Of a stretch of 64,000 nucleotides of DNA, positions 47,101-60,100 are shown piece after piece. The translations under genes were made by a program, and so were the position numbers. The stretch is from Trichobilharzia regenti (lineage: Eukaryota > Platyhelminthes > Trematoda > Strigeidida > Schistosomatidae), in the NCBI GenBank assembly GCA_944472135.2, contig OX235262.1, positions 56,330,440 through 56,394,439 of the forward strand, written 5' to 3'. Within the stretch, counting starts at the first letter, position 1, and the number at the start of each line of letters is the position of its first letter. The notes beneath the pieces were generated by a model that ran no database searches, was not told the origin of the DNA, and saw nothing but the letters and a program-made list of their open reading frames with translations.

Positions 47101-50100
47101 ATGAGAACAAAGGCTTTGCGTAGGCGGATACAGTTAACATATAGATGATCTAACATTCAAGAAACAGCCACTAAGAGAAGCAAAGTTAACTCTCTGTGAG
47201 AAACAACCAATCAGAAGACTGTGTTTTTCGCTAGAATAATCTACAATAATGTACATGAAAATCTATAAATATGTGTTGATTTCCTTAATAAATGATCTGT
47301 TGTCTGGCACTTGTCTTCTCTTGTTACAACTTAACTACATTTATGCAGAAAATATCACTTATACTTTTGTACGATATGAATTATATGTTAAGACAATCAC
47401 GAGTTTAAACAGTTACACGTATATATGATTTTAGGTGGTTGCAGGCAAACAACAGGGAGCCCTGGACCTAGGTTTCGTGTTTGCTGGCACTCGTCGGCAG
47501 GGCTTATGACTGAACTGTAGGGCGTAGTGGCCATTTATATATATATATCAACAACTGTAAGGAAATCGATTATTTCCGTTGATTATGGCTGAATAACTTG
47601 GAAGGTTAACTGAATGAAAAATTCCAATGTCGTGTATGTATTCTTATAGCTTGATTGATATTCATTATTTCGTTCAGTTTAAAATCCACTCTTAGTGTTA
47701 CTATTATGACATTATGTATAGAAGGAGGTTTAGCTTTTATATTCAATGTTGGCTTTATACAGTTGTAAAACTCGAACAGCCTATGTTATCGGCTGGGTGA
47801 TACGACTTCTTAACATGCTACATTTGATCCTGGTAAGACTTTCATACCCTTATTATTCTTTTAATTCCTTTGCGTTCCCAGTGGAACATAGGGGTTCAAG
47901 CTAGAGGGTTGGAGTTTCTGTAGCAGTGGTGTTATTTCTACGTGATGGGGTTGCTAGCCTCATGCCCAACCTTCCCTCTTTACCAGTCTCATGAGTGGCT
48001 TAGATAGGTGAAGGATTGCATCGGCGAGGGATCGAACTCCGGACCACTTGCGTGGTAGGCAAGTACTCTGCCGCTGTGCCACCGACGCATCCCTTCATTA
48101 TTACGACTTATTTTGTTCCCTTGCGTTCCAAGCAGAATATAGGGCTTTAAGCTTGGGTTTAGGCACTTCCGTGGCAGTGATTTTTATCTTTATAGGGTGT
48201 GTTGCTAGCCTCACGCTTTCATCAGGCTGGTAAGTATCTGATTAATTGTAAAAACCATATGAAATCTAAGACTAACATTAATTCTTAAATATTTTTAAAA
48301 AATTTATCCTTTTATAGCTGGTGAGTTTGGATCTATGTTCAATTTGGAATTGAAACCAATATTTGCCCGATTATTGGACTGTAATGCAGATTTACAGCGA
48401 ACAAAAACTAATCAGCACGAAATGAAAACGAAGGAGGTAGAGTTTAATCAAAGTTTAGAAATTGACAATTTAATATATCAGACAGTTACACCGCCAACAA
48501 ATTACAAGACAGCCTTGGGAATATTTCGTATGATATTACATTGTATAATGGAAGCAGAAGATTATTATTCTCTACAGAATTACTGTTCTGATGCAGTTGC
48601 TTTAATTCAAGATCGAAGTAAAGCTTATCGTTTAATGGTTACATTTGAAAAGAACATTAATAGACAGGTAATCAGTGAAATTACTTTTTGAACTCACATA
48701 CACATTAGTTATTTGTAGAGTTTTATACAATATGGGGCGGAAAAACTATATGTTATTAAAGTGAAGCCATATAAGATGATCTCATTGAGAAGGAAATATT
48801 TCTTCGATCAATTCCTTTTTTTGAGGCTGCTGTGTAAGACATAGTGACTGTTAAGAAGTATTAGTTCAGGGGAATGAAATTAAATTGAACACACACACAC
48901 TCTATTAAGGCAAGATGAATTATGTAATATATAGATTAGCCAAAGGAATGCATATGCCTTAGGCATGGAATTAGTAAGATTGTGGTGAGATCTGGCTACT
49001 AGCCAAAATTGGTAGACAGTAATTTACGTCAATGTTTATGTTCCCAATATTGGTCATGAGAAAAATAAGAACTAAGACTGACTCAACAACCAATCACAGC
49101 AGACTTTGCGTAGGTGGATACAATTTGCAGGTAGATAATCTAAACTTCAAGAAATGGCCACAAACAGATGAAAGATTAACGTCCAGCGAGAAACAACCAA
49201 TCAGAAGACTATGTCTGTCTGTTAACAATAATCTATAATAATGTACATGAAAATCTATAAGTATCTGTTGATTTCATAAATAAACTATCTGTTGCCTGGT
49301 TCTTGTCTTCTGCCGTTAAAAGATTAGCAGGTAAATAAAAAAAAAACCATGTAACAAGGAGAGAAATATGATGAATATGGAAAAAACTACACTGAATTAA
49401 ATTAACAAAGGGTAACAACTGAGATAATAAGGAAACTGTTCGAATTACAAATAATGATGATGATGATAAAAATAATAATAGAAATAATAAGGGCTGTTTA
49501 TACAGATCATTTAGAGAGGAGGAATAATAAATAGAGCCAAGACAGAAATAGTAACTACGCTAATTTAATATAAGCGGGTTAAAATAACTGAAAGGAGTGT
49601 TTAAGTAAGCTCATTGTGTATGTAGAGCTCTTGTTTCTCTATTTCAATGACTAAACCTTCACTCGGATAGGTAATGGTTTTGGTGAGTAATTTTTGGCCT
49701 TATTGATTGTTTTAAAGGAAGAGGTTGTGAAGAAAAGCTGACCAGTATTGGCCAGATTTTCAGTTATTGTGCTTTTAATAGTTCCACTTTCATCTTTTCA
49801 TAATCACACAGGGTAGTTTCATTGCACCCATTTGAATAAAATCCGCATCGAATGACAGACATACTTAGCTCCATAGACATCGTATTGAATTAAAGCATTG
49901 CACTTTCTTGATAGTTCATGTATATAATGTAGTAAGAGTTGATATATGCGTAAATATTTGGCATTGTGGCAGAGTATAAGTCCATGTTATTTTGCTTACT
50001 TCATTTTCTTATTGTTAATGGATTTATTGGTGAAGGATATTTTTAATACACTTAACCGTTCATAATTATGTCGAAGCAATTTTAAGACTTTCTTAATTCA

Positions 50101-53100
50101 TATGTGTAATTCAAAAGCACTTTATTGTTTCAATTTTATTTGTAGTAGAATGTCCTAAGTAAGTAAAGTGTTATGCTAAACTGAGTGGATGCAACACGAA
50201 TGGTTTGATAATCATAACAGATACTTTTGAGGAACTCTGTCACAAATAAAAACGAGGAAATAAGGTGCTTACTGGAGAGTGTTTTATATGCCTAGGAATC
50301 GCCTTCCTCGACAGGCAATGTTAACTGACATAGGATCAGGTTAAAAAATAAATAGTGTTGGTCAAACCAAAACATGGCTTCATCAGTCAATGAAATCTAC
50401 AACAGTTAGTTTAAGCCAGCCACATAGGGAGGTGTAGACTGTCTTCCTGTTTGGGGGTCCTAGGGACAGTAAAAACCAATGGCTGGAAACAATTGATGGC
50501 TCAAAATCGTTCTCAATGAAACATATTCATCCACTCCTTGTGACTTATAACATTCAATAAAACCATATTATTCTTCCATATTACTATTGTTTTGCCTCAT
50601 ATTTCTGTTTATTATCTCTGTTCTGAATCTCTCTGTACTCTCTTTTCTTGCTTTGTGTGGTACATGGGGAGTGTCAACTCGAATTGTTGCACATCTGTGT
50701 AAAATTCTACGTTGAAACCAGTCACTCGGTGGGAGGGTGGAACTGGGGCTCTGTAGTACAGTATAATTCCAAACTAGATTAGTTAATTTGATGATACAGT
50801 ATTAATTAAAGGATTGTATTTCGAGCACAATTTATTGATCATAATCATATTATAACCACTGTGTGTTATATTAAATAAGATCACCCACCATGAAATTTCA
50901 TCCTACCACAATGCCCAAATTCTACTCTTGTGGTAAGAGTTGTCTGCTAGCCGAAATTGGTAGACAGCAATTTACGTCAATGTTTACGTCCTAAAGTTTG
51001 GTCATGAGAAAAAAACAAGAACAAAGACCAACTCAATAATCAATAACAGCAGAATTAGTATGAGGGGATACGATTAGCAGATATATCAACGGGCTGTCTA
51101 AGAAACGCACAGCAAATAGATGACAGAATAACCTTCAGCAGGAAAAACAACCAATCAGAAGACTTTACTTCTCTGCTAATAATAACGAATGATAATATAC
51201 ATCAAAATCTATAAATATCTGTTGATTTTCTCCATAAACGATCTAATTATTTGATTGAATTTTAGATTTTCCCGTCGATTGACTGCACCGAAGTGCTCGG
51301 TATCAGATTGACATTTCGGTTTCTTGTGCGTCGGTGGCACAGTGGTTAGGACTCTCGCCGACCACGCACATGGTCCGGGGTTCGAGCCACGCCGACGCAC
51401 ACCTGATATCTATGGTCGGCCTGCAAAATTTGGGCTACCGATATCCATGCTGAAAATTCCATACTTGTACCAAAAATACAGTGTGGAATCAAGCTGTAAA
51501 TCAAAAAAAAAATATAAAGATGCTTTGACGATGTCTGAGCATGTAATTAGGTTTTAATTGGTGGATGGTGACTAGCAGTGGAACCGAAATAGAACGAAAT
51601 GCACAATCTGGATTCCACTGCTAGTCACTATCCACCAGTTAGACGACCTGTTGCCTGGTCCTTGTCTTCTATTGTCACACTTATACATTAATGATAATTA
51701 TGGTTTTCCTGTCCGGTGGCTGATCAATAAGGTCACACAACCTATCTCATACAGAAGTAAGATTTAGAAGTCATCATATTTTTAGTATTCGATGATTACA
51801 AAATGGAATAATTCTTAAATATCTTCACGTGGGCATATTAAAAAAACGTTTATACGCTCAATAATCTGTGCTCGAAACGTCATCCGCTTAATAAACACTG
51901 CATCATTGTATGTTATGTCAAGTAAAGCTGTCTAATGTGGAAATATATTGATAGTGTGGGAGTTGTTTTATCCTAAGATATGTTATAATTAGTCTAGGTG
52001 AATAGTTGTTTAAGTTTGAAATTATAGGAAATATCTGTAGTTCGGATGGATGATTTTTATATGGTTGTATTCTCTAAGTTCGGTGGTTTAATTGAGAAGC
52101 ATTCATAATCTTTCTTGACATTATCTTCAGCGTAAAACTTACCATAAATGGTTCAGATTTTAGGAATGATTGTTAATCTACATTAGTAGTGATCGTCTCG
52201 GTTGACTTGAAATGTGACTCGTCTGTGTCATGTGATTTGTCCTTTAACAGTTGAAAAATTTGATGTATAATAGTGTGTTTGCTGACTGCTGATGTGTCTG
52301 AGCACCATACTTCTGGGAATTTCCTGGTATTTTTCGTGTTTCCACTGTTTAAAGGTTTTACATCTCCCCAGTCAAAATGTATCCATAGTTGTCTACATGC
52401 ATTAATATAACAGAATACAGGTTGGGTCTTTCTATGTTATTGGACTCAGGGTCGAAAGGAATGTCCGCTTTGACCTATATTTTTTACATAATAGATCCAA
52501 TTTATATCATAGATTATATTGATCTTGTCTTCTTTTGCTGTTTAGCCTTGTGGTCTGCAAAGTATGCAATGCAGTGATTGTGTTAGTTTGTGTACGATAT
52601 CTTTTCCAAGTGGTTTTAATTATCCAGCTGTTATTTCAGAGGCATTCCCAAATACATGGCAGGATGTATTCTTTATGTGATTTTTGAGGATAATTTCTTG
52701 CTGGTTTGTTTCAAGTTTTGACATTTTTCTACTTTGCAATGCATGTAAACTGTTTATGGCTTGAAATTCTGGTGTTCACGTTTTAGGCGCCTTAATTCTG
52801 TAACACTCATCGTTATTATTCAAACATTTTTTAAGGAATTCCTTTTACGCCCCTATTGGAACATAGGGATTCAAGCTAGAGGCTTGAAATTTCTGTTGCA
52901 GGAGTGTTTATTTTTACGGGATGGAGTTGCTAGCCACATATTCAACGTTCCCTTTTTATCAGTGTCATTACTGGCTTAGCGAGGTAAAGGGTTGCGTCGG
53001 CGGGGGATCGAACTCTGGACCACTTGCGTGGTAGGCGAGCACTCTACCTCTGTGCCACCGACGCACATTCGAACATTGAGTTGTTATTTTCATTCTTCTC

Positions 53101-56100
53101 TAGTCGTAATTTCCAGTATTCTGAAGTTGATAAAAGGCTGTGAAATAATATGATATTATTTTATGTTGCTTGTTTTACCTTACTTTGATAAATTATTTGC
53201 TCGTTAATCTTATCATGACTGACATTTTACTACTCTTGTGTGTATTCAGAACCCGCAATCTTCTGATTGCGGGTTCGAGTCCCGTCGGGGTCGAGGCTTG
53301 TGCGTCGGTGGCATAGCGGTTAGGACGCTCGCCGACCATGCACATGGTCCGGGGTTCGATCCCCGCCCGGCGCACTCCTTTACCTCGCTAAGCCAGTAGT
53401 GAGACTGGTGAAGAGGAAAGGTTTGGCATGAGGCTAGCAACCCCATCCTGTAAAAATAATCACCACTGCTACAGAAATTTCAAGCATCAAGCTTGGAGCC
53501 CTATGTCCCACTGGGAACGTGCAGGAAAATGAAAAAAATATGTTTATTCAGTGATATGCCATGTGAAAGCCGTGTTTAATTTTCACTATTTTATTTGTAT
53601 ATATGGTTTATACAACTTCAATAACTGAAATACGATTTTACGTTTAATGGAATTGTGGTATTAATAGTAAGGAACTAATATAATGCATCTTTTCTATTGT
53701 ATTCACATTAACGTCCCAGACCTTATGTAGAGGTAGAACAGAGAGGTATTCAGGAGCAGAATTGTTCACTTCTTCAATTAGGGTACAGTTATTGAAAAGT
53801 ACAAAAAAAGTTCCTTTGAAATCTCCATCTGTACATGCTTTTTAGTAGTGTTTCTTCAGTTTTTCCTTCATGCTTTTTATTTGGTTTTACGAGAGTGTTT
53901 CATTTCTTCATTTCGCCATTTAATCCACCTCTCCAACATTCACTCTTCACGCGGAAGACACCATACACATTATACTACTTAAAGGCTCTCGTCAGTAGCA
54001 CACGTCACATCAGTTGACTGAAAGCTTATCAACTAACCATATACTTTTTTGGCGTTTGAAACTATGGGCACTGGGTTCGAGCCTCGGTGGGAACATCATC
54101 ACTCACTGAGAATGCAGGTACATCCTAAACTGACGAGTCCAAATAGGACGAAATGCGCTTTATCCTGGATTCCATTGCTAGTCACCATCCACCAGTTAAA
54201 TTCTAACCATATACTGGTGAAATATAGAATCCAGTAAGTTAAAAATTATTGTTTTTATGAAAACTAACTGAATCTTACTAATGAAACTTTTTAGTACATT
54301 GTTAATTATTATTAAGTATTGTCATACCCTCAATAATTGCCTCATTTTCTGTTATGTAGTGTTGTATGCATAAAAGACGAATTGATATGCTAAGTGATGT
54401 ACTGAAACAATTGAATCCAGATTATTATTTGAATATATGCTTAGAATTAACATTTGAGTTAGCTGGAGCGGTGAGTACACTACGAGATTTAAAGAAGAAA
54501 ATATTCGATGAGGTTAGTTGTTATTCTGTCAAATTTAGCACACCTTGGTTCTATTTTGTTTTTTTTCCATGGAAATGCACTTTTAAAATCTCAGTAATCA
54601 TGATTACATTAATAATAATTATTATTATCTGTCTGTATGTCCGTTTTCGACATAGAACTTTGCACAAATGTGCGGAAGTTCAAGTCGCCACACTCCGTGT
54701 AGCACGCGAAGCAAGAGAAGAAAGTACAAGAAAAGCATAATAGAGATAGTGAGCAGAGGTGTGAGACAAAGGAGTAATAAAGAAATACAAAACAGTTTCA
54801 TTGAATATCATAAGTCACAGGGAGTGGATGCATCTGCGCCACTGAGAACGATTTTGAGCCATGTCACCAATTGTTTCCAACCATAGATTTTTACCGTCCC
54901 GAGGACCCCAGCCTGGAAGTCTACACCTTCCTACGTGGCTAAGACCAACTGTTGTGGATTTCATTGACTGGTGCCAAGTTTTTGTTTGACCGCCGCTAGC
55001 TTTTTTCCAGCCTGACCCTATATCCGCTAACATAGCTCGTCGAGGGAGGCGATGACTTGGCATACGTAACACATGTCCTAACCATCTCAGTCGATGTAGC
55101 TTCACGACTTCGTCGATTGATTTCCCCTTTTACCTAGCACTCGACGCCTAACCTCAGTATTGCTCACCTTATTATGCCACTTCACACGGGAGAGAGAACG
55201 CAGGCACCTATGATCAAAGACGGCTAATCTTTTCATGTCTTCCACTCTCAGTGGCCAGTCTCACAACCATAAAGGAGGACGGAGCGGACTGATGAGCAGT
55301 ACACCCGCCCTTTGGTCGATAGTCGAACATCTCGTCTACGCCAGAGTCGGCGTAAACTAACAAATGCGAAACGAGCCCCTTGTATTCGTGCTGAGATTTC
55401 GTCAGAGACCAGCCCGTTGGGGCTGATGGTACTTCCCAAATAAGTGAAGCGGTCAACGTGCTCTACCACTTCACTTCCTATTTTTAAACTAGGCGTCGAT
55501 GTAGTCCAGTCCTGTAACATCATCTTGCATTTGGCGGGAGCGAATCGCATGCCAAACATTCGTAGATTGCGGCTCAAGGTGTTTAGAAGACTCTGCATTT
55601 TGTCAGCGTCTTCGCCTAGAAGGACTATATCGTCTGCATATTCCAAGTCAACGAGATTATTCCCAGGTAGCAAGTCAATCCCTGAATCGCTGAAGTCACC
55701 TAGGGTTAAGTCCATTAACACATCTATGATGAAGTTGAATAGAAAAGGAGATAATGGGCATCCTTGACGGACACCACTGGTCGTCATCAGTTCAGATGAC
55801 AGCTCGCCGTAAGCCCTCACCTGGCTGTATGAGTACGAGTAGAGTTCCTTAATCAGTGCAATATATTTCCTTGGAATTCCCTTTACAGCCAAGCATTTCC
55901 AGAGAACTTCCCGATCGACAGAGTCGAATGCTGCCTTTAGGTCAAGAAATATAATGACTGTTGGACGCCGGTAGGAATGCCTATGTTCTAGAATCTGTCG
56001 GAGGGTGAAGATATGATCAATACACCCTCTTCCTATTATTATAGTAATAGAACAGTAAAACTGATAGTGTTTTTTTTTTGGTTTTGGGGAAGTAACTTTA

Positions 56101-57095
56101 TTATTAAATAAAATCTTTATGAATTGTTTGTCAGGTTTAAACGTCTTTTTTCATTGTTCAAATTCCATATTTTTATCTGGGTAAATCAAGTTTGAAAAGT
56201 AATCATTGTATTGTTATTATTCCTTCGGATTCTGAGGAGAACATGGGGCTTTATCAGCACATCTCCATTTCAGCCTGTTCTGTGCTATCTTTTGTAGCTG
56301 GCTCCATGAGTGCCCATAAACTTCTGTTTCCTCCACGCACACACACACGATCTCCTGCATGTTAACCTCATAGCCACGCCTAACTCGTCCTTTCATATTT
56401 GGATTTAGGCCTGGTGTGTGACATCACTTAACGGTATTCTAAGCGTGTCTTCAATCCAACACTGTCTCCTATTGCAAATATATGCGTCGGATAATAAGCT
56501 ATTGATTTGTTCGCTACAAGAGTTCCTTGTTGCTTATCCTTTACAGGTGGTCAACTTATTTTCAGTATCGAGTAAAGGCGTCTGTTTATGAAAAGTTGCA
56601 GTATGTGGTTGGGAATATTTTTTTCATGACACACTGACTCCCTAAATCATATAGAAGCTCTGACTGAATTGACATATGTGTTGAAAATTTGGATCTTGTG
56701 CCGTATGCTGATTAAGTTATATGGCTTGCCTCACTGATTTCAGAGACGTGAATACCTCTCATCGTTTCCCGTTCTTGTCTAGGTTCGACATCCTCATCCG
56801 TGCTGCTTGTAGTTCAAATAATGCTCCATAAGTCAGATAAGTGTAAGAGAAAACTTCCTTCAGATTTCTTTCATCGATCGATGGCTATCGACACTTAGAT
56901 ACTATAATTTTGTAAACAATGAAAGTAACCGGGTTGTTTTCATAATGCGCCTTCCTCTTCATGTGTATTTTCAAGCAAATTTATAATTAGTTTTTAAAAA
57001 CAAACAGAAGAAAACCTAGAATACACTGGAATTTGAGTCAGCGCCATTTGGATTATGGATAATAAGCCCTGTCTGGATCACAGTTCATTGTGCAG

Positions 57096-57141
<46 letters not shown>

Positions 57142-60100
57142 TATTATGTTATATTATGTTATATTATATTATATTACTTTACAATACATGAGTCTGCCTC
57201 CTGGAAAGAATCAAACAAGCCCAGGATGAAAACTTCGACCGAAACAGGCTGGATTCAGGAGAAACAAGTCAGTATTGATCAAATCACCACAGTACGGATC
57301 ATCATTGATCAAAGCTTAGAATGGCAGTCACCTCCCTATCTCAACTTCATCGAATTTGAAAAGGCCTTCGACAGCATCGATCGAGAGTTCATTTGGCAAC
57401 TACTTTGCTACTACGGGTTGCGGCGGACAATTATACATCTTATCCAACAGTTGTATGACAATGCTGCATGCCAAGTAATCCACAACGGGAAACTTACGGA
57501 ATCCTTCGAAGTAAGATGGGAGTAAGACAAGGCTGCCTACTATCGCCAATGATTTTCCTGATTGCAGTAGATTGGATGATGTGACAGACAGCGGGCGATG
57601 AGGAAACAGGCATAAAATGGACCCACACAAGAAACTTGGAGGATCTGGACTTCGCCGATGATATATGTCTGATTTCTCACAAACTGGAGAATATGGAAGT
57701 GAAAAGCAACAAGTTGGCAGAAGAAGCATCAAAGATAGGAAGGACTTCAGGTGAACATAGATAAAACAGAGGTGATGAAGATTCCTGGCCAACACCAACA
57801 GCAGCAACAACAACAGACAACAATCAGCCAGCATAAACGGGAGGAACGTGAAAGAAACAACCTCCTTCACCTACACCCACCTGGGAAGCATCTTTTCAAC
57901 TACAAGCGGAACTGACGAGGATACCAAAGCCAGAATCGGAAAAGCAAGACAAGCTTTCATTACTCTTAAGTCTGTTTGGAGGTCAACAGCACTCAGCACG
58001 TAAAATAAAATCCGGATTTTCAACTCCAATGTGAAGTCAGTGCTACTACACGGATCAGAGACTTGGCGCGTCATAAAGAGCATCTCAAACAAACTACAGA
58101 CCCTCATTAACAGCTGTCTTCGCTCAATACTCAAGATCAGATGGCCGGCCAGAAAAGATCAGCAACAGGGATCTCTAGCAATGAGCGAACCAACAGCAGG
58201 AACCGGCTGTGAAACAAATAGGCAGGAAGAAATGGAGATAGATTGGCTGGCCATACACTGAAGAAACCATCAAGTGACATCACTAGACAAGCCATTGCTC
58301 CAGTGGAACCCGAAAGGGAAGCGGCGAGTTAGTCGTCAGTGCAAGGGTGGGGTGACTTGGAGGAGGTCATGTGAAGAGGAGATGAAAGCGTGTGGGCAGA
58401 TGTGGAGCGGGGTGAAAACGTTGGCAGAAAACCAAAGGCAATGGAGACGCGTGGCTGAAGCCCTATGTTTCTCTAGAAATTAAAGGAAATAATAATAATA
58501 ATATGAGTCTGTCTAGCTAATAACATGTCCGCCAAAGCAACAATTCATCAGTCTGTCCTGCTGTTTAATTCATTATCATAAAAATTGTCTTGAGATTCTG
58601 CTTGGGTAGATTACGTGATGATGAATGATAAACTACTGCGTATAATTAAAACAATTAGTCCCTTTGATAAATTTGAACAGGGCATTGAGAAGACAAATTT
58701 CGCGAGATGATATCATTTCGTAGTTTCTTTACAACCGCTTTACAACTAACATGGTTAACAATGATAAAATAAAGTTCATGAAAATTACTCAGCTGCGGTG
58801 ACACGTATATAGGTAGAACTAACAGAATGTTCCAATGTCGTCGAAAAGAACATATTCCAAAATGGCTAGTAAATCATATCGAAAATCCCAACGCGATTAA
58901 TCTTAATAGAAATCCAGCATCATCCATTGCAAAACACTTATTAATGTCTGGTAACGAAATCAATATTAATGACTGTTTCACGATTATTTCACATAACTCT
59001 AATTCAAGGTTATTGAAGGTGATGGAAGCCCTTTGGATTAATCACATACAGCCTAAACTGTGTGTACAAAAATCAATAAACTTCAATCTTTGCCTACCCT
59101 GGACTACATGACCTATTTAATTGTGATTGGTCATTAGTATGTACTTTTGTTTTTATTTAACTGAGTAATTTTCATGAACTTTATTTTATCATTGTTAACC
59201 ATGTTAGTTGTAAAGCGGTTGTAAAGATACTGCGTATAACTCAAATATAGAATGACAGAGAAAACTTGTTTTTATAAAGGGATTATTCTCCATGGATCTG
59301 AGTGATTTCAAGTTAGACCACGAGATGACATCATTTAGAGAATCTTTGAGGACTTAGGAGTCCTAGAGAGCTGTTTTATCCTAGTTTGGTGGTAATTGGC
59401 AGTCTGTAAAACTTTTTATTACAAAACTGTTGGTTCAGAATCACCTTTTAATGAATTATATCACACATGCTTTATAGTATCTTTAGAAGTGGAAACCAAT
59501 CTGCTTTCAGGCAACATAAGACGTCTTCAATTTGATATTTATCGCAATCAACTTAACGACATAAGACAAGGGCCAGGCAACAGATCGTTTATTGAAAAAA
59601 CCAAGAAATACAGATTTTTATGTACATTATTATTCGTTATTTTAGTGGAGAAGCAACATCTTCTAATTGGTTTTTCTTGTTGAAGGTTATTCTTTACTGT
59701 TTGTGACCGTTGCTTACATTGTTATCTATATATCTGCGAATCGTATTTGCAAAAGTGAAGTTTGCTGTGATTGGTTGCTAAGTTCCTCAAGGTTAAGCTT
59801 TGTTCTTGTGTTTTCTCATGACCTCGATTCGGGACGTAAACATAGACGTAGACTGTTGTTTACAATCTTGCAGACAGCTCTCACCACATCAATACTTGAA
59901 TATAGTCTAGTTTGCCAGGGTTATGGGATACTTCATTATTGTGTTTTGTTTCTTTCGTCTGCTTGAAACATTGTAAGTGGGCTGAATCTGTGTGTTCATA
60001 CATCTTACCCGAAGCTGTATTTTATACTGCAAGAGACAGTGGGTTTTTTTAAATTTGAGAAAGGTCATTTTACGAGTTATTCACCTCTAATTTGCCCTTT

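Larger units (their letters stand above)
50929..51679 (+). mobile_element. Solo LTR, family TGTGGTGAG (copy C), interrupted
   Basis: Begins TGTGGTAAGAGTTG and ends CTTCTATTGTCACA, but is split by a SINE cluster at about 51247-51648. The bases at the split, acgatct on the left and acgacct on the right, look like a short target duplication from that later insertion. The LTR's own flanks (ctct, ctta) only half match. Confidence 0.7.
58646..59227 (+). mobile_element. Penelope-like insertion with inverted repeats and target duplication
   Basis: Flanked by an exact 12-bp duplication tactgcgtataa (58634-58645, 59228-59239). Inside are perfect inverted repeats 58727-58792 and 59161-59226 (66 bp each). 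Between them is the C-terminal part of a Penelope-like protein with a GIY-YIG endonuclease motif. This is a 5'-truncated, structurally complete-ended copy, probably recent. Confidence 0.8.

Noticed and set aside
53301..53376. A functional tRNA gene
   Set aside because: Acceptor stem and T arm are good, but the anticodon arm does not form a clear seven-base loop and the unit continues into a SINE body seen at several other places.
57400..57870. 156-codon minus-strand frame rich in Leu/Ser
   Set aside because: Antisense of the RTE-A RT fragment, which has recognisable motifs on the plus strand.
58646..59227. DNA transposon with terminal inverted repeats
   Set aside because: The 66-bp repeats look like classic TIRs, but the coding part between them is a GIY-YIG C-terminus of Penelope type and the right arm is its 3' UTR. 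No transposase is visible.
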